Below, in pieces: positions 50,678 through 59,390 of a DNA stretch of 64,000 bases. The stretch covers positions 103,018-167,017 of the forward strand of contig NZ_JAJNCX010000011.1 in the NCBI RefSeq assembly GCF_021026315.1, in the 5' to 3' direction. The notes beneath the pieces were generated by a model. It was not told the origin of the DNA, did not search any database, and saw nothing but the letters and a program-made list of their open reading frames with translations. How positions within the stretch are numbered: position 1 is the stretch's first letter; each line of letters begins with the position of its first letter. Both the position numbers and the translations under genes were made by a program. Source of the DNA: Rhizobium sp. C4 (GTDB lineage Bacteria > Pseudomonadota > Alphaproteobacteria > Rhizobiales > Rhizobiaceae).

Positions 50678-51475
50678 TCAGGTGGCTGTCCAGCCACCGT
50701 CCTGTACCAGCAGCTGACCCGTCATATAGGCCGATGCGGGCGACGCAAGATAAAGGGCAACGCCCAGGATTTCCTCCGCCTGGCCGCGTCGCTTCATCGG
50801 AATGCGACTGTGGATCGCGGAATAAAACCGCTCCTCGTCTCCACTCGAAGCCTGCTGCCGGCGAGCCGCTCCCAGCCTCGTACCTCCGTGCCAGCCCGGC
50901 GCGATCGTGTTCGCGCGAATGTTGTATTCAGCGTATTCAACGGCAACCTGCTTTGTGAAGCCGATGATGGCGGCTTTCGAAGCTGCATAATCCACCCCCG
51001 CTGACACGAAGCCTGGATAGTAGCCACCCATGCCCAGTATCGAGGCCAGATTGATGATGGAGCCGCCCGCCTCAAACATCATCGGAAGTGCGGCGCGCGT
51101 GACGAGAAAAGTCCCGGTCAGGTTGATGTCGATGACGCGACGCCAGTCCTCAAGGCGGGTTTCGTGAGCGCGCGCGGGCACGGCCGAAATGCCGGCACTG
51201 TTAACGAGCACATGCAATTTCCCATGCGGTATGCATGCGACGGCTTCTGCGACGGATGCCTCGTCCGACACATCGATCCGGCAGGCATTTGCCTGCCCGC
51301 CGGCGGACGTGATCGCCTGCACGACCTCTGCGCAACGATCCTCGAAAATATCCGCGCAGATCACCGATGCGCCCGCCTTGGCAAAGCCTTCTGCCATCAC
51401 CCGGCCCAATCCGCTGCCGGCCCCCGTCACCAAGGCTACTTTGCCATCCAGTCTGAAAAGCTCGTCCAAAACCAT
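50678..51475 (-). CDS. Short-chain dehydrogenase/reductase
   Basis: 265 residues. VALVTGAGSGLGRVMAEGFA, NSAGI, INLASIL serine, VDYAASKAAIIGFTKQ with Tyr and Lys, and QLLVQDGGW. The annotated ATG (51475) lies directly on a GGGAGG site; the TTG two codons later has ideal 6-nt spacing, so the true start may be there. Oxidises or reduces a hydroxyl/keto group in the pathway. 25 nt after the upstream SDR, hence co-transcribed. Confidence 0.85.
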   Translation of the reverse strand: MVLDELFRLDGKVALVTGAGSGLGRVMAEGFAKAGASVICADIFEDRCAEVVQAITSAGGQANACRIDVSDEASVAEAVACIPHGKLHVLVNSAGISAVPARAHETRLEDWRRVIDINLTGTFLVTRAALPMMFEAGGSIINLASILGMGGYYPGFVSAGVDYAASKAAIIGFTKQVAVEYAEYNIRANTIAPGWHGGTRLGAARRQQASSGDEERFYSAIHSRIPMKRRGQAEEILGVALYLASPASAYMTGQLLVQDGGWTAT

Positions 51476-51500
51476 CCTCCCTTCACTCAACCGCTTCGTT

Positions 51501-52271
51501 TCAGCCTGACCGAACCTGGCCGCCATCGACGTAGAGCGTCTGCGCCGTCATGAACGCGGCGTCGTCGCTCATCAGGAAGGACAGAGCACCGGCCAGATCC
51601 TTGGGCTCAGACGGGCGTGGAATGGCCTGTCGATTGGCGTGCGCCTCGAAGAGCTGCTCGGATGTCATGCCGTTGAAGTTGGGCTTGCGCGCCAGAGTGC
51701 CGGGCGTCCGCGTAAAGCCGGGCGCAATCGCATTGACCGTGATCCCGTCGGCGCCCAGCTCACTGGCGAGCGCACGCGTAAACCCGATAACGCCGGCCTT
51801 GCTGGCGATATAGTGCGTAAGCCCGGGGGCAACCTGCGCATAGGAATTGGAGGTCATGTTGACCACACGGCCCCATTTGCGCTGACGCATGCCTGGTACA
51901 AACTGCTTCGCCATCAGGAACATGGAATCGAGATTGACCGTGATCATCTGGCGCCATTGTTCATAGGACAGGTCCTCGAAACGGCAGCTCGGAAAGATGC
52001 CGGCATTGTTGACGAGGACGTCGCATCGGCCGAATCCTTCGAGGATGGTCACGCCAAGCTGCCTGACTGCTTCGGGATCCCCCACGTCGCATGCATGCGC
52101 CACGGCCTTGCCATTCTCCTTCGTGATCTCAGCAACCACTTCGTCGGCCGGAATACGGTCGACGATGACCACGTTCGCACCTTCCTGTGCGACACGCTGG
52201 GCAAAAGCGCGCCCAATTCCGGCAGCTCCGCCAGTGATGACAACCACTTTGTTTTGATGACGCTTTTCCAT
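51501..52271 (-). CDS. Short-chain dehydrogenase/reductase
   Basis: 256 residues from ATG at 52269-52271 (MEKRHQNKVVVITGG...). In-frame ATGs at 52283 and 52298 are also possible; the last lies almost on the predicted transcript start, so is less likely. Cofactor site TGGAAGIGRAFAQ, NNAGI, Ser in VVNMTSNSYAQ, THYIASKAGVIGFTRALA for Tyr-Lys, and TLYVDGGQ. First gene of a four-gene operon (SDR, SDR, HsaA-like hydroxylase, FAD hydroxylase). Two successive SDRs suggest a two-step alcohol-to-ketone conversion, for example after P450 hydroxylation. Confidence 0.85.
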   Translation of the reverse strand: MEKRHQNKVVVITGGAAGIGRAFAQRVAQEGANVVIVDRIPADEVVAEITKENGKAVAHACDVGDPEAVRQLGVTILEGFGRCDVLVNNAGIFPSCRFEDLSYEQWRQMITVNLDSMFLMAKQFVPGMRQRKWGRVVNMTSNSYAQVAPGLTHYIASKAGVIGFTRALASELGADGITVNAIAPGFTRTPGTLARKPNFNGMTSEQLFEAHANRQAIPRPSEPKDLAGALSFLMSDDAAFMTAQTLYVDGGQVRSG

Positions 52272-52306
52272 GACGAGTTCCATTAACTCCAATTGCATAA
52301 CGCCTT

Positions 52307-52333
52307 CTTATATTCTAGAGTTTCAGTTGTCAA
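52307..52333 (-). promoter_or_regulatory. Promoter of the SDR-hydroxylase operon with CTAGAATAT site
   Basis: Minus strand: TTGACA (52328-52333), short 15-bp spacer, TATAAG (52307-52312). ATATTCTAGAGT (52310-52321, plus reading) overlaps spacer and -10. Twenty bases (52302-52321) recur exactly at 60657-60676. Confidence 0.7.
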
Positions 52334-52464
52334 CGGGCAGTCCCTTAGGTTCGGAATGCACTCGGCCCCTCGGCTGACGAGGAAAACTCCGCGCGTAACC
52401 GCAACACGACGATCAGTTGGATGCCCGTTCTCCCGACCTCCGCTCATCCCGTAAGGAACCATCC

Positions 52465-53424
52465 ATGACGTTGAAATCATCCCCTCCGCTCCGGGCCTCT
52501 CTTGGTGAAATGGACCCGGAATCCATAGCTTTCATGGCGGCGCTGCCCGGAACGGCTGCGCCGCCGACGGTGGAGACAATGCGTGAAGGTCTGCGGCGCG
52601 CACGGCCTGGAAATCAGCCTGAATTGCCGCATGTTGCCTCGACACGAGAGTTTACCCTTGTCGGCGCACACGGTGAGTTTCAGGTGCGCTACCATCGAGG
52701 AATGCAGACTGCGAAGGAGGCGGACCTGCCCGTCCTTGTCTGGTTTCATGGCGGCGGCTGGGTCGTCGGAGATTTGGACAGTCACGATTGGGTCTGCCGC
52801 GTGATTGCAAATGCCGCCAACTGCGCGATCATCAGCGTCGATTACCATCTCGCGCCGGAACATCCCTTTCCCGCGGCATTCGATGACGCCGTGACAGCAA
52901 CGCGCTGGGTTTTTTCAAGCGCGGCAGTCTTGAAGATCGACTCTTCACGCATTTTCGTCGGCGGGGACAGTGCCGGCGGCAATCTTGCGACCGCGACGGC
53001 GATTGCGCTGAACGGCGACTCGCAAGTCAAGTTGCACGGGCAGGTCCTCGCCTACCCGATAACGGATCTGACATTCGACTACGACCCGCGGTTCGGAAGC
53101 GGGGTTGCTCTCACAAACGGTGATATGCACAGGTTCATGGACCTCTATGTGCCCGACACTGCGAAACGGCGGGATTGGCGATGTTCACCGCTTCTGGCTC
53201 CCAGCCACAAGGGCCTCCCACCGGCGAAGATCATTCTGGCCGGCTTTGATCCACTTTATGATGAAGGCGAAGCCTATGCGACGCGGCTGGCTTCTGAAGG
53301 TGTAGAGACACAGGTTTCACGTTTTCCCGGCCAGATGCACGGCTTCATGTCGCGGCCAAAGCCGATGCCGAAGGCGTATGAAGCCATCTCCGAGATCGCC
53401 GAGTTTCTGAGAACGCGCTCTTGA
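52465..53424 (+). CDS. Alpha/beta-hydrolase esterase, HSL family
   Basis: 319 residues from ATG at 52465 after AAGGAA. Oxyanion motif WFHGGGWVVGD, nucleophile elbow FVGGDSAGGNLAT, catalytic Asp in AGFDPLYDEGEA and His in PGQMHGFMS. Hormone-sensitive-lipase-type carboxylesterase, cytoplasmic. It might open an ester or lactone formed in the pathway. It diverges from the SDR operon; the site at 52307-52333 lies between and may act on both, though no clear plus-strand promoter box is visible. Confidence 0.88.
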   Translation: MTLKSSPPLRASLGEMDPESIAFMAALPGTAAPPTVETMREGLRRARPGNQPELPHVASTREFTLVGAHGEFQVRYHRGMQTAKEADLPVLVWFHGGGWVVGDLDSHDWVCRVIANAANCAIISVDYHLAPEHPFPAAFDDAVTATRWVFSSAAVLKIDSSRIFVGGDSAGGNLATATAIALNGDSQVKLHGQVLAYPITDLTFDYDPRFGSGVALTNGDMHRFMDLYVPDTAKRRDWRCSPLLAPSHKGLPPAKIILAGFDPLYDEGEAYATRLASEGVETQVSRFPGQMHGFMSRPKPMPKAYEAISEIAEFLRTRS

Positions 53425-53458
53425 GCCATATTGTCGGAGGCGTGATGCGAGAATCCTG

Positions 53459-53485
53459 CCGGGCGATCGAACACGAATCGCCCGG
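53459..53485 (+). terminator. Hairpin after the esterase
   Basis: CCGGGCGAT (53459-53467) pairs with ATCGCCCGG (53477-53485), perfect 9-bp stem with 9-nt loop, 34 bp after the stop codon. No T-run, so factor-dependent or weak. Confidence 0.55.
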
Positions 53486-53602
53486 TTCGCTTGCCACCTG
53501 CAACGGAAATATCTTGATCCCGAACTGGCATCCGAACCGGGCCAGATCCAACGCCTTTTTTGCGCGAGAGCGCAGCCGCAGGGGGGTGCCAACGGCTAAC
53601 AC

Positions 53603-53634
53603 TTGACGAACCGCCTTCTTTTATACTAGAATTT
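53603..53634 (+). promoter_or_regulatory. Flavin reductase promoter with CTAGAAT-type site
   Basis: TTGACG (53603-53608), 18-bp spacer, TAGAAT (53627-53632). The motif ATACTAGAATTT (53623-53634) differs from the consensus only at its last bases and overlaps the -10. Confidence 0.55.
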
Positions 53635-53669
53635 ATGAAGATGGAAATCGCTGCTGTCGAAGGAGCCTC

Positions 53670-54209
53670 ATGTCCATGCCTCTGATTGATACGGTCGAAC
53701 CTTCTCCAAGCGCAGCTTTCGACATGCGCGAATTGAGGGATTGCTTTGGCGCATTCTACACGGGCGTCACGGTCGTCACGACAACCGACGATGCGGGGCG
53801 TTTTTACGGGACCACCGTCAATTCCTTCAGTTCTCTGTCGCTGGATCCGCCCTTGATCTTGTGGAGTCAGCGCCGTGTCGCGGCCACGTTTCCTGTTTTT
53901 GGCGCCGCACGATACTTCGCCGTCAATATCCTGTCCGAGGACCAGGTCGAGATATCGCGGGTCTTTTCCAGCAGCAGCCCGGACAGGTTTGCCGGTGTGA
54001 AGACGCAACCGGGGTTGGGCGGCGTGCCCCTCATCCTCGGCTGCTCGGCCTATCTCCAATGTTCAAGGGAGACGAGCTATCCAGGTGGCGACCATGAGAT
54101 TTTTGTTGGTCGCGTCGAGCAGATCGAGACCATGAAACGCGCGCCGCTGTTGTTCGGTGCGGGAAGCTACCGGACATCTCAGCCCTTGCAAGCGAGCATC
54201 AGTCAATAA
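53670..54209 (+). CDS. Flavin reductase, two-component type
   Basis: 179 residues after AAGGAG. FMN-binding split-barrel features: FGAFYTGVTVVTTTDD, YGTTVNSFSSLSLDPPLIL (FMN contact), ARYFAVNILSEDQVEIS and ETSYPGGDHEIFVGRVE (His of the active site). It belongs to the HpaC/HsaB-type NAD(P)H:flavin reductases that supply reduced flavin to oxygenases. The natural partner is the HsaA-like hydroxylase at 49321-50556; the luciferase-like enzymes at the right end may use it too. Confidence 0.88.
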   Translation: MSMPLIDTVEPSPSAAFDMRELRDCFGAFYTGVTVVTTTDDAGRFYGTTVNSFSSLSLDPPLILWSQRRVAATFPVFGAARYFAVNILSEDQVEISRVFSSSSPDRFAGVKTQPGLGGVPLILGCSAYLQCSRETSYPGGDHEIFVGRVEQIETMKRAPLLFGAGSYRTSQPLQASISQ

Positions 54210-54222
54210 GTTCCTCCCGAGA

Positions 54223-54262
54223 GAAAGGCCTGTCAGCTCCTCACGGAACTGACAGACCTTTC
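54223..54262. terminator. Terminator between flavin reductase and DoxX genes
   Basis: GAAAGG-C-CTGTCAG (54223-54236) pairs with CTGACAG-A-CCTTTC (54249-54262), 13 pairs with one mismatch and a 12-nt loop, followed by ATATTTTC on the plus strand. Placed between convergent genes, so may serve both. Confidence 0.75.
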
Positions 54263-54297
54263 ATATTTTCTATCCGCTTAACACGCTTTCGCGGACA

Positions 54298-54696
54298 TCA
54301 AGCTTCGGCAGGGCGACGAAGACCATCCAACGTCCAACTGCCCCCGCCTGCGAAGGCGATATAGAGAAAAATGAAGCAAAAAAAGATCGCGGATTCGCCC
54401 ATGTTCAATGTCGGCCAGAAACTGGAAGGCATGTGGCCCTTGAAATACGCGATAGCCATTTCACCGGATGCGATGAAGGCCGCTATGCGGGTCTGGTATC
54501 CAACCAGAACAAGGATCGACGTGACGGCCTCAATGAGGCCGGCAGCCATCAGGATCGTTGGCAGGGGGTGGCCCACTCCCGGTATCGCTGCTGGAAACTG
54601 CAGAAATTTCATCGTCGCATGTTCCAGGAAAAGAAGTGCGGTCACAATCCGAAGAATGGCCAGGATATTGGGTGTCCAATTGTTGAAGTTCGGCAT
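54298..54696 (-). CDS. DoxX-family membrane protein
   Basis: 132 residues from ATG at 54694-54696 (GGAG upstream); the longer frame upstream is not protein-like. Four hydrophobic segments: LAILRIVTALLFLEHATMKF, LPTILMAAGLIEAVTSILVL, AAFIASGEMAIAYFKGHMPS and AIFFCFIFLYIAFAGGGSW. DoxX-like proteins occur near redox and aromatic-degradation genes, with unclear biochemical role. Its promoter about 370 bp upstream carries the island motif, so it appears to be a regulon member. Confidence 0.8.
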   Translation of the reverse strand: MPNFNNWTPNILAILRIVTALLFLEHATMKFLQFPAAIPGVGHPLPTILMAAGLIEAVTSILVLVGYQTRIAAFIASGEMAIAYFKGHMPSSFWPTLNMGESAIFFCFIFLYIAFAGGGSWTLDGLRRPAEA

Positions 54697-55063
54697 GCTG
54701 TTGGCTCCAGTTATTTCTCGTTTCCCTCTGGCAGCAGGCGCTGCCGTTGCTTTCGTTATGCTTGAGACGGACTCCAGCCCGCCGGCTTGTGGACCGGCAG
54801 TCAGCCTTTGCTGCCTGGAAAGGCTGCTCCTGCGGGTGAGGAGCAATTTGAAGGGTTGTGAGACCCTCATGCTGGAAAGACGAGAACGCCATGCCACTGA
54901 TGCGCATGCATTCGGTGGATACTCTGCGGCGCCCACCGAAAAGCTCCATTCCTACAATGTGTTCAGTGACATTCGGATCCTTTGCGACAGCAAGCGTGTG
55001 CGGTATCTCGTGCTAAGGCCTGGTGCTCCATTCTCCCAACCGACGCCGCGTCCTCCCGCCTTT

Positions 55064-55092
55064 TATATATTCTAGTATTTAACATGGGTCAA
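55064..55092 (-). promoter_or_regulatory. Promoter facing DoxX with CTAGAATAT site
   Basis: Minus strand: TTGACC (55087-55092), 17-bp spacer, TATATA (55064-55069). ATATTCTAGTAT (55067-55078, plus reading); on the promoter strand this reads ATACTAGAATAT, as at the P450 promoter. The long leader (~370 bp) to DoxX contains no recognised gene. Confidence 0.68.
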
Positions 55093-55153
55093 TTCAGAGC
55101 CGGATTTTCATGCGGATGTCGGTAAAGCCGGCAGCCGGCCGACCTTCCTGCGT

Positions 55154-55182
55154 TTGACAATTGTAAGATGCTAGAATATATC
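55154..55182 (+). promoter_or_regulatory. Promoter of the substrate-binding protein gene with CTAGAATAT site
   Basis: TTGACA (55154-55159), exactly 17 bp, TATATC (55177-55182). ATGCTAGAATAT (55168-55179) lies in the spacer and -10. It diverges from the DoxX promoter; the two sites are about 100 bp apart. Confidence 0.72.
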
Positions 55183-55329
55183 AATGTCAGCGGCCCACTC
55201 CGAGACGGCTTTGTTTTGGGTTGGATTTCGCCGGACCGAAACGGATGCGGAGTGTTGGCTGGAGATGGAGAGCCAGCTAGCCCTGGGGTCATATCCTCGG
55301 CCGCATGAACCACATCAGGGAGGAACCTA

Positions 55330-56484
55330 ATGAACCAATTTTCAAGACTCGCTTTCGGCGCCTGCATCGGCACGGTAGTGAGCGTAATAGCAGCCCTACA
55401 GGCTCAAGCCGAGATTGTCGTTGGCGGGACATTTTCGCTGACTGGCCCGGCCGCCGCGCTTGGAACGTCTTTTCAGCGGACGCTTCCTCTTCTGCCAAAG
55501 GAGATTGCTGGAGAACCGGTCCGCTATGTGATCGTCGATGACGGCTCGGACCCGTCGGCAGCCGTCCGAAACGTCCGGAAGCTCATTAACGAAAACCATG
55601 TCGATGTTCTGATCGGCCCCACCAATGCGGCGACCGGTTATGCCATCGCTCCCGTCCTCGGGGAGCTGAAGGTGCCTCTGATCTCCGGAACTGCGCTCGA
55701 TCTTTTCGGCGACAAGAGCGAATGGTTCATCAATTTGTCCACGCCGATCACCATGTGGGTGGCACAGATCGTCAATCACATGAAGGACAGCGGGCTAAAG
55801 AAGGTCGCCTTCGTCGGCTACAATGACGTCTACGGCGATACGGCGTTTGCAGCGTTTAAGAAGGATTGCGCCGAGGCCGGCCTCGAAATTGTCGCCGATG
55901 AACGTTTTGCCCGATCCGACACGAGCTTCGTTGGTCAGGCTCTTCGCATCTCGACAACCAAGCCTGACGGCGTCTTCATCGCAGCCTCTGGCAGCCCGGC
56001 CGTATTGCCCAACGCCACGCTGCGCGAACGTGGATATAACAAGCCCCTCTATAACGCGCCCGTCGCGGTGAGCCAGGATTTTCTCCGTTTGGGCGGCTCG
56101 AAGGTGGAAGGGGTTATTTCAGCGGCATACCTGATCGCAGTTCCTCATCAGATCCCCGACAGCAATCCATCGAAGAAGGCGGTCACCGAACTCTTCGACG
56201 AGTTCACAAAAATGTATCCCAACATGCAACCCGACACGCAGAACCCGACCGCATATGACTCCGGCGTGGTCCTCAAGATGGTTGCAACCGAGGCGCTCAA
56301 GGTCGCAAAGCCTGGCACCGAAGAATTCCGGGTGGCCATTCGCGATCGCCTGCACACGATTAACGGTCTTGTCGGCAGCGTGGGCGTATACCAGTTCAAA
56401 CCCGGCCAACCCTACGGTGTCCAGGAGAACAGTATCGTATTCGTCAACGTCAAGGACGGAAAATGGGCATACCTCGGAAAGTAG
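55330..56484 (+). CDS. ABC importer substrate-binding protein (branched-chain amino-acid/aromatic type)
   Basis: 384 residues after GGGAGGAACC. Signal peptide ends near LQAQA. Family 4 (LivK) features: IVVGGTFSLTGPAAALGTSF, DDGSDPSAAVRNVRKLINEN, VDVLIGPTNAATGYAIAPV, FVGYNDVYGDTAFAAFKKDC and PDGVFIAASGSPAVL. Many such proteins next to aromatic catabolism genes bind aromatic acids rather than amino acids. It is expressed rightward while the permeases and ATPases are on the minus strand from 60439, both under island-type promoters. Confidence 0.88.
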   Translation: MNQFSRLAFGACIGTVVSVIAALQAQAEIVVGGTFSLTGPAAALGTSFQRTLPLLPKEIAGEPVRYVIVDDGSDPSAAVRNVRKLINENHVDVLIGPTNAATGYAIAPVLGELKVPLISGTALDLFGDKSEWFINLSTPITMWVAQIVNHMKDSGLKKVAFVGYNDVYGDTAFAAFKKDCAEAGLEIVADERFARSDTSFVGQALRISTTKPDGVFIAASGSPAVLPNATLRERGYNKPLYNAPVAVSQDFLRLGGSKVEGVISAAYLIAVPHQIPDSNPSKKAVTELFDEFTKMYPNMQPDTQNPTAYDSGVVLKMVATEALKVAKPGTEEFRVAIRDRLHTINGLVGSVGVYQFKPGQPYGVQENSIVFVNVKDGKWAYLGK

Positions 56485-56519
56485 CTGCCGATCGCTGGAT
56501 GGCATGAGAAACCCGAACT

Positions 56520-56557
56520 ATCGCCGGACCGGATGCCATTGCAACGGGTCCGGCGAT
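56520..56557 (+). terminator. Terminator after the binding-protein gene
   Basis: ATCGCCGGACC (56520-56530) and GGTCCGGCGAT (56547-56557) form a perfect 11-bp stem with a 16-nt loop, followed by TTCATTTG. It begins 36 bp after the stop. Confidence 0.78.
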
Positions 56558-56913
56558 TTCATTTGGGCTTGGCAAATTGCCGGTGGTCCGATGGCGGCGA
56601 GGTGTCAGTCTTTGGGCGGAAAACGATGCCAAAACCCGCCGCGACTTCTGAATAGACTGAATTCAAATATCCTGCGTTTTGCGCAAGAATAACGGACGCT
56701 TGGCCGACTCAGAATGCCGATGCTGGCGTGTGACGAAGGGAGGTTCCCACGAACCGTCGACCCGCCCGCAGAACCCGAACACGTCCGTATCGTCCCTGAT
56801 CATATTGGAGCGCTTGGTTGACGTCGCACGCGGCATTCCGGACATCCGAGAGAGATCATGCGGGGACGACACGATGGCTTATCAATCGCAGATCGCCCCC
56901 ACGGGCAGGACGC
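56558..56913. other. Intergenic stretch, no gene seen
   Basis: About 356 bp between the binding-protein terminator and the convergent livF-like gene. Small frames on both strands lack recognisable features. It should hold the terminator of the leftward Liv operon, though I see no strong hairpin. Confidence 0.4.
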
Positions 56914-57630
56914 TCAGGCGCCTCCCAGATAGGCTTTTGCCAGGCGCGGGTCGTTGAGCAACTCGGCTGCCGAATTCTGAAGCGTGACTTCGCCCGTCTC
57001 CATGAGGTAGCCATAGTCCGCGCATTCCAAGGCAGCACGCGCGTTCTGCTCTACCAGTAGGATCGCAACTCCGGCTGCTTTCAGTTCCTTAATGATCCGG
57101 AAAATCTCCTGGACGATCAATGGCGCGAGCCCAAGACTCGGCTCATCGAGCATAAGGAGCCTTGGCTGGCTCATGAGCGCCCGGCCAAGCGCTAGCATCT
57201 GCCGCTCACCGCCCGAAAGGGTGCTTGCCTGCTGCTTTCGACGCTCGGCCAGCTTCGGGAAAAAGTCGAACACGTCGGCCATACGGTCACCCATACGGCC
57301 GCGCTGCCTGCGGTGAATATAATATCCCAGCTGCAGATTGTCCTCCACGGACATCGTCCCGAATAGCTCCCGTCGTTCCGGAACAAGGCACAGTCCCATC
57401 TCTGCGCGGTCTTCAACGTCGAGAAGATCAAGAGCATGACCGTCGAATTCGAAATGACCTGTCGCGGGGATCAGCCCCACGGCCGCATTCAGCAGCGTCG
57501 TCTTGCCGGCGCCGTTGGCGCCGATGATCGTGGCCATCGTCCCGGGTGAAACTTCTATGCTCGCGCCGTGCACTGCAGCGATCCTGCCGTAACTCACCTG
57601 CGCGTCGCGCACTTTCAGAATAGGGTTCAA
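56914..57630 (-). CDS. livF: ABC ATPase, LivF-like
   Basis: 238 residues from TTG at 57628-57630 (GGAGG 6 nt upstream; TTGA overlap with the gene before). Walker A IGANGAGKTTLLNA, signature LSGGERQMLALGRAL, Walker B LLMLDEPSLGLAPLIV and switch ILLVEQNARAALECADYG. LivF is the second ATPase of branched-chain-type importers. Last gene of the operon livH-livMG-livF. Confidence 0.88.
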   Translation of the reverse strand: MNPILKVRDAQVSYGRIAAVHGASIEVSPGTMATIIGANGAGKTTLLNAAVGLIPATGHFEFDGHALDLLDVEDRAEMGLCLVPERRELFGTMSVEDNLQLGYYIHRRQRGRMGDRMADVFDFFPKLAERRKQQASTLSGGERQMLALGRALMSQPRLLMLDEPSLGLAPLIVQEIFRIIKELKAAGVAILLVEQNARAALECADYGYLMETGEVTLQNSAAELLNDPRLAKAYLGGA

Positions 57631-59390
57631 ATTATGCCTCCCAAATAGGCTTCGCGCACCACGGGATTGGAACGAATCTCCTCTGGTGTCCCCTCCGCCC
57701 GCTGTTTTCCGAAGTCCAGCATGATGATGCGATCGACAAGACCCATCACGAATTCCATGTCGTGCTCTACGAGAAGCAGGGTCACACCGGCAGCGGATAT
57801 TTCCTTGAGCAACTGGCTGAGTTGCTCCTTTTCAAGACGCCGCAATCCTGCAGCCGGCTCGTCCAGGAGAAGAATAACCGGATCAGACGCCAGAGCTCTC
57901 GCAATCTCGACCGCCCGCTGTTGACCAAGCGGCAGGCTGCTCACCATGTCGTCTGCCCGCTCAAGCAAACCGATACGCTGCAGCTCCGACGCGGCCTGAG
58001 CGCGCAACTGCTTCTCGACCCCGGTATCCAGGTGCAGAGCTCCGGCCAGAAATCCCGTCTTTGTTCTGGAATAGGCCCCCAGCATCACATTCTCGAGTAG
58101 TGACATATTCGGTCGCAGCTTCACATGCTGGAACGTTCGGGCCACTCCTGCCTTCACCAGGTTTAGCGGCTTCTCCGATGTCAAATTCTGTCCCGAGAAC
58201 GTCACGGTTCCCTTGGTTGGTCGCAGGGCTCCGGAGATCAGGTTGAAGGTCGTACTCTTGCCGGCCCCGTTGGGACCGATCAGGGCGACGATTTCGCCCG
58301 CATTGACCTTGAAGTTGACGTTATCGACAGCGGTCAAGCCGCCGAACTTTTTTGACAGGCCGGCAACCTCCAAAAGGGGCGATCCGCGCTTCGGAAGCGA
58401 ACGCCGTTCAAGGGGTTCGGCAGCGAGTGAAACAGGTTCACGCTTGCGCCAACCGAAGCGGGGCAGCATGCCCACAAGCCCCGACCGGGCATGTTGCAAA
58501 ACCAGAATGAAAAGGCATCCGTAGATGATCTTCTCGAGGTTACCCGCGCGAGATGTGATCAGCGGCAGCAGATCCTGCAAAACGGAGTGCAGCGTCGTGA
58601 AGAGCGTGGCGCCAATGATCGCGCCGGCAATGTGACCGGAACCGCCGATGACCGCCATCAGCAGGAACTCGATGCCTGTCTGGATGCTGAACGGATCCGG
58701 GCCGACATATCGCTGGGAGTGCGCATAAAGCCAACCGGCAAGGCCTGCCAAAAGCGCGGAGATGACGAAGATCCCCAGACGGATGCGGAATTGACTGATC
58801 CCGAGGCTTGTGACAAGTGTCTCGCCGCCCTTGAGCGCCCGAATCGCCCGCCCCTGCCTGGACTGCATCAGGAATGTCGTTCCGATCACCACCAGGACAA
58901 GGCAGGCGGCGACCAGATAAAAGTACCGTTCTTGAGGTGCCAGAGAAATACCTGCGATCGAAAGCGCGGGAATATCACTGATGCCCGTGTGACCGCCCAA
59001 CTCCTCGATATTGCCGAACAATAATGTGATCACCATCCCCCACGCCAGTGTGACAAGCGCAAGATAGTGGCCCGAGAGGTGCAGCGTTATCATCCCGAGA
59101 ATCGTGGCTGTCAGTGCTGACAGCGCGAGCGCTACCGGCAGTCCCAGCCACGGGGAGAAGCCAAGATTGGCGCTGAGCACGGCCGTCGCATACGCGCCAA
59201 GCCCCACAAAGGCCGACTGGCCAAACGATATCAAGCCTCCCGATCCGGTGAGGATGACGATCCCGATGGCAACGATCGAATAGATGCCGACAAAATTCAG
59301 TATCGCGATGTAGAAACTGCCGAGAACAAAGGGCGCAAGTGCCACAATCACCAGCAGGGCGAGGCTCGGCAACCCGTAACGAATGGCCAT
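57627..59390 (-). CDS. livMG: Fused permease-ATPase (LivM-LivG)
   Basis: 587 residues. Residues 1-~310 are a LivM-type permease with about ten hydrophobic segments (IVAIGIVILTGSGGLISFGQ, GLGAYATAVLSA and others). From ~340 a LivG-type ATPase follows: Walker A ALIGPNGAGKSTTFN, GVARTFQHVKLRPNMSLLEN (Q-loop and LivG-specific FQ), signature SSLPLGQQRAVEIARAL, Walker B ILLLDEPAAGL and LLVEHDMEFV. Such natural fusions occur in this transporter family. ATG overlaps the livH stop (TGATG). Confidence 0.9.
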   Translation of the reverse strand: MAIRYGLPSLALLVIVALAPFVLGSFYIAILNFVGIYSIVAIGIVILTGSGGLISFGQSAFVGLGAYATAVLSANLGFSPWLGLPVALALSALTATILGMITLHLSGHYLALVTLAWGMVITLLFGNIEELGGHTGISDIPALSIAGISLAPQERYFYLVAACLVLVVIGTTFLMQSRQGRAIRALKGGETLVTSLGISQFRIRLGIFVISALLAGLAGWLYAHSQRYVGPDPFSIQTGIEFLLMAVIGGSGHIAGAIIGATLFTTLHSVLQDLLPLITSRAGNLEKIIYGCLFILVLQHARSGLVGMLPRFGWRKREPVSLAAEPLERRSLPKRGSPLLEVAGLSKKFGGLTAVDNVNFKVNAGEIVALIGPNGAGKSTTFNLISGALRPTKGTVTFSGQNLTSEKPLNLVKAGVARTFQHVKLRPNMSLLENVMLGAYSRTKTGFLAGALHLDTGVEKQLRAQAASELQRIGLLERADDMVSSLPLGQQRAVEIARALASDPVILLLDEPAAGLRRLEKEQLSQLLKEISAAGVTLLLVEHDMEFVMGLVDRIIMLDFGKQRAEGTPEEIRSNPVVREAYLGGII

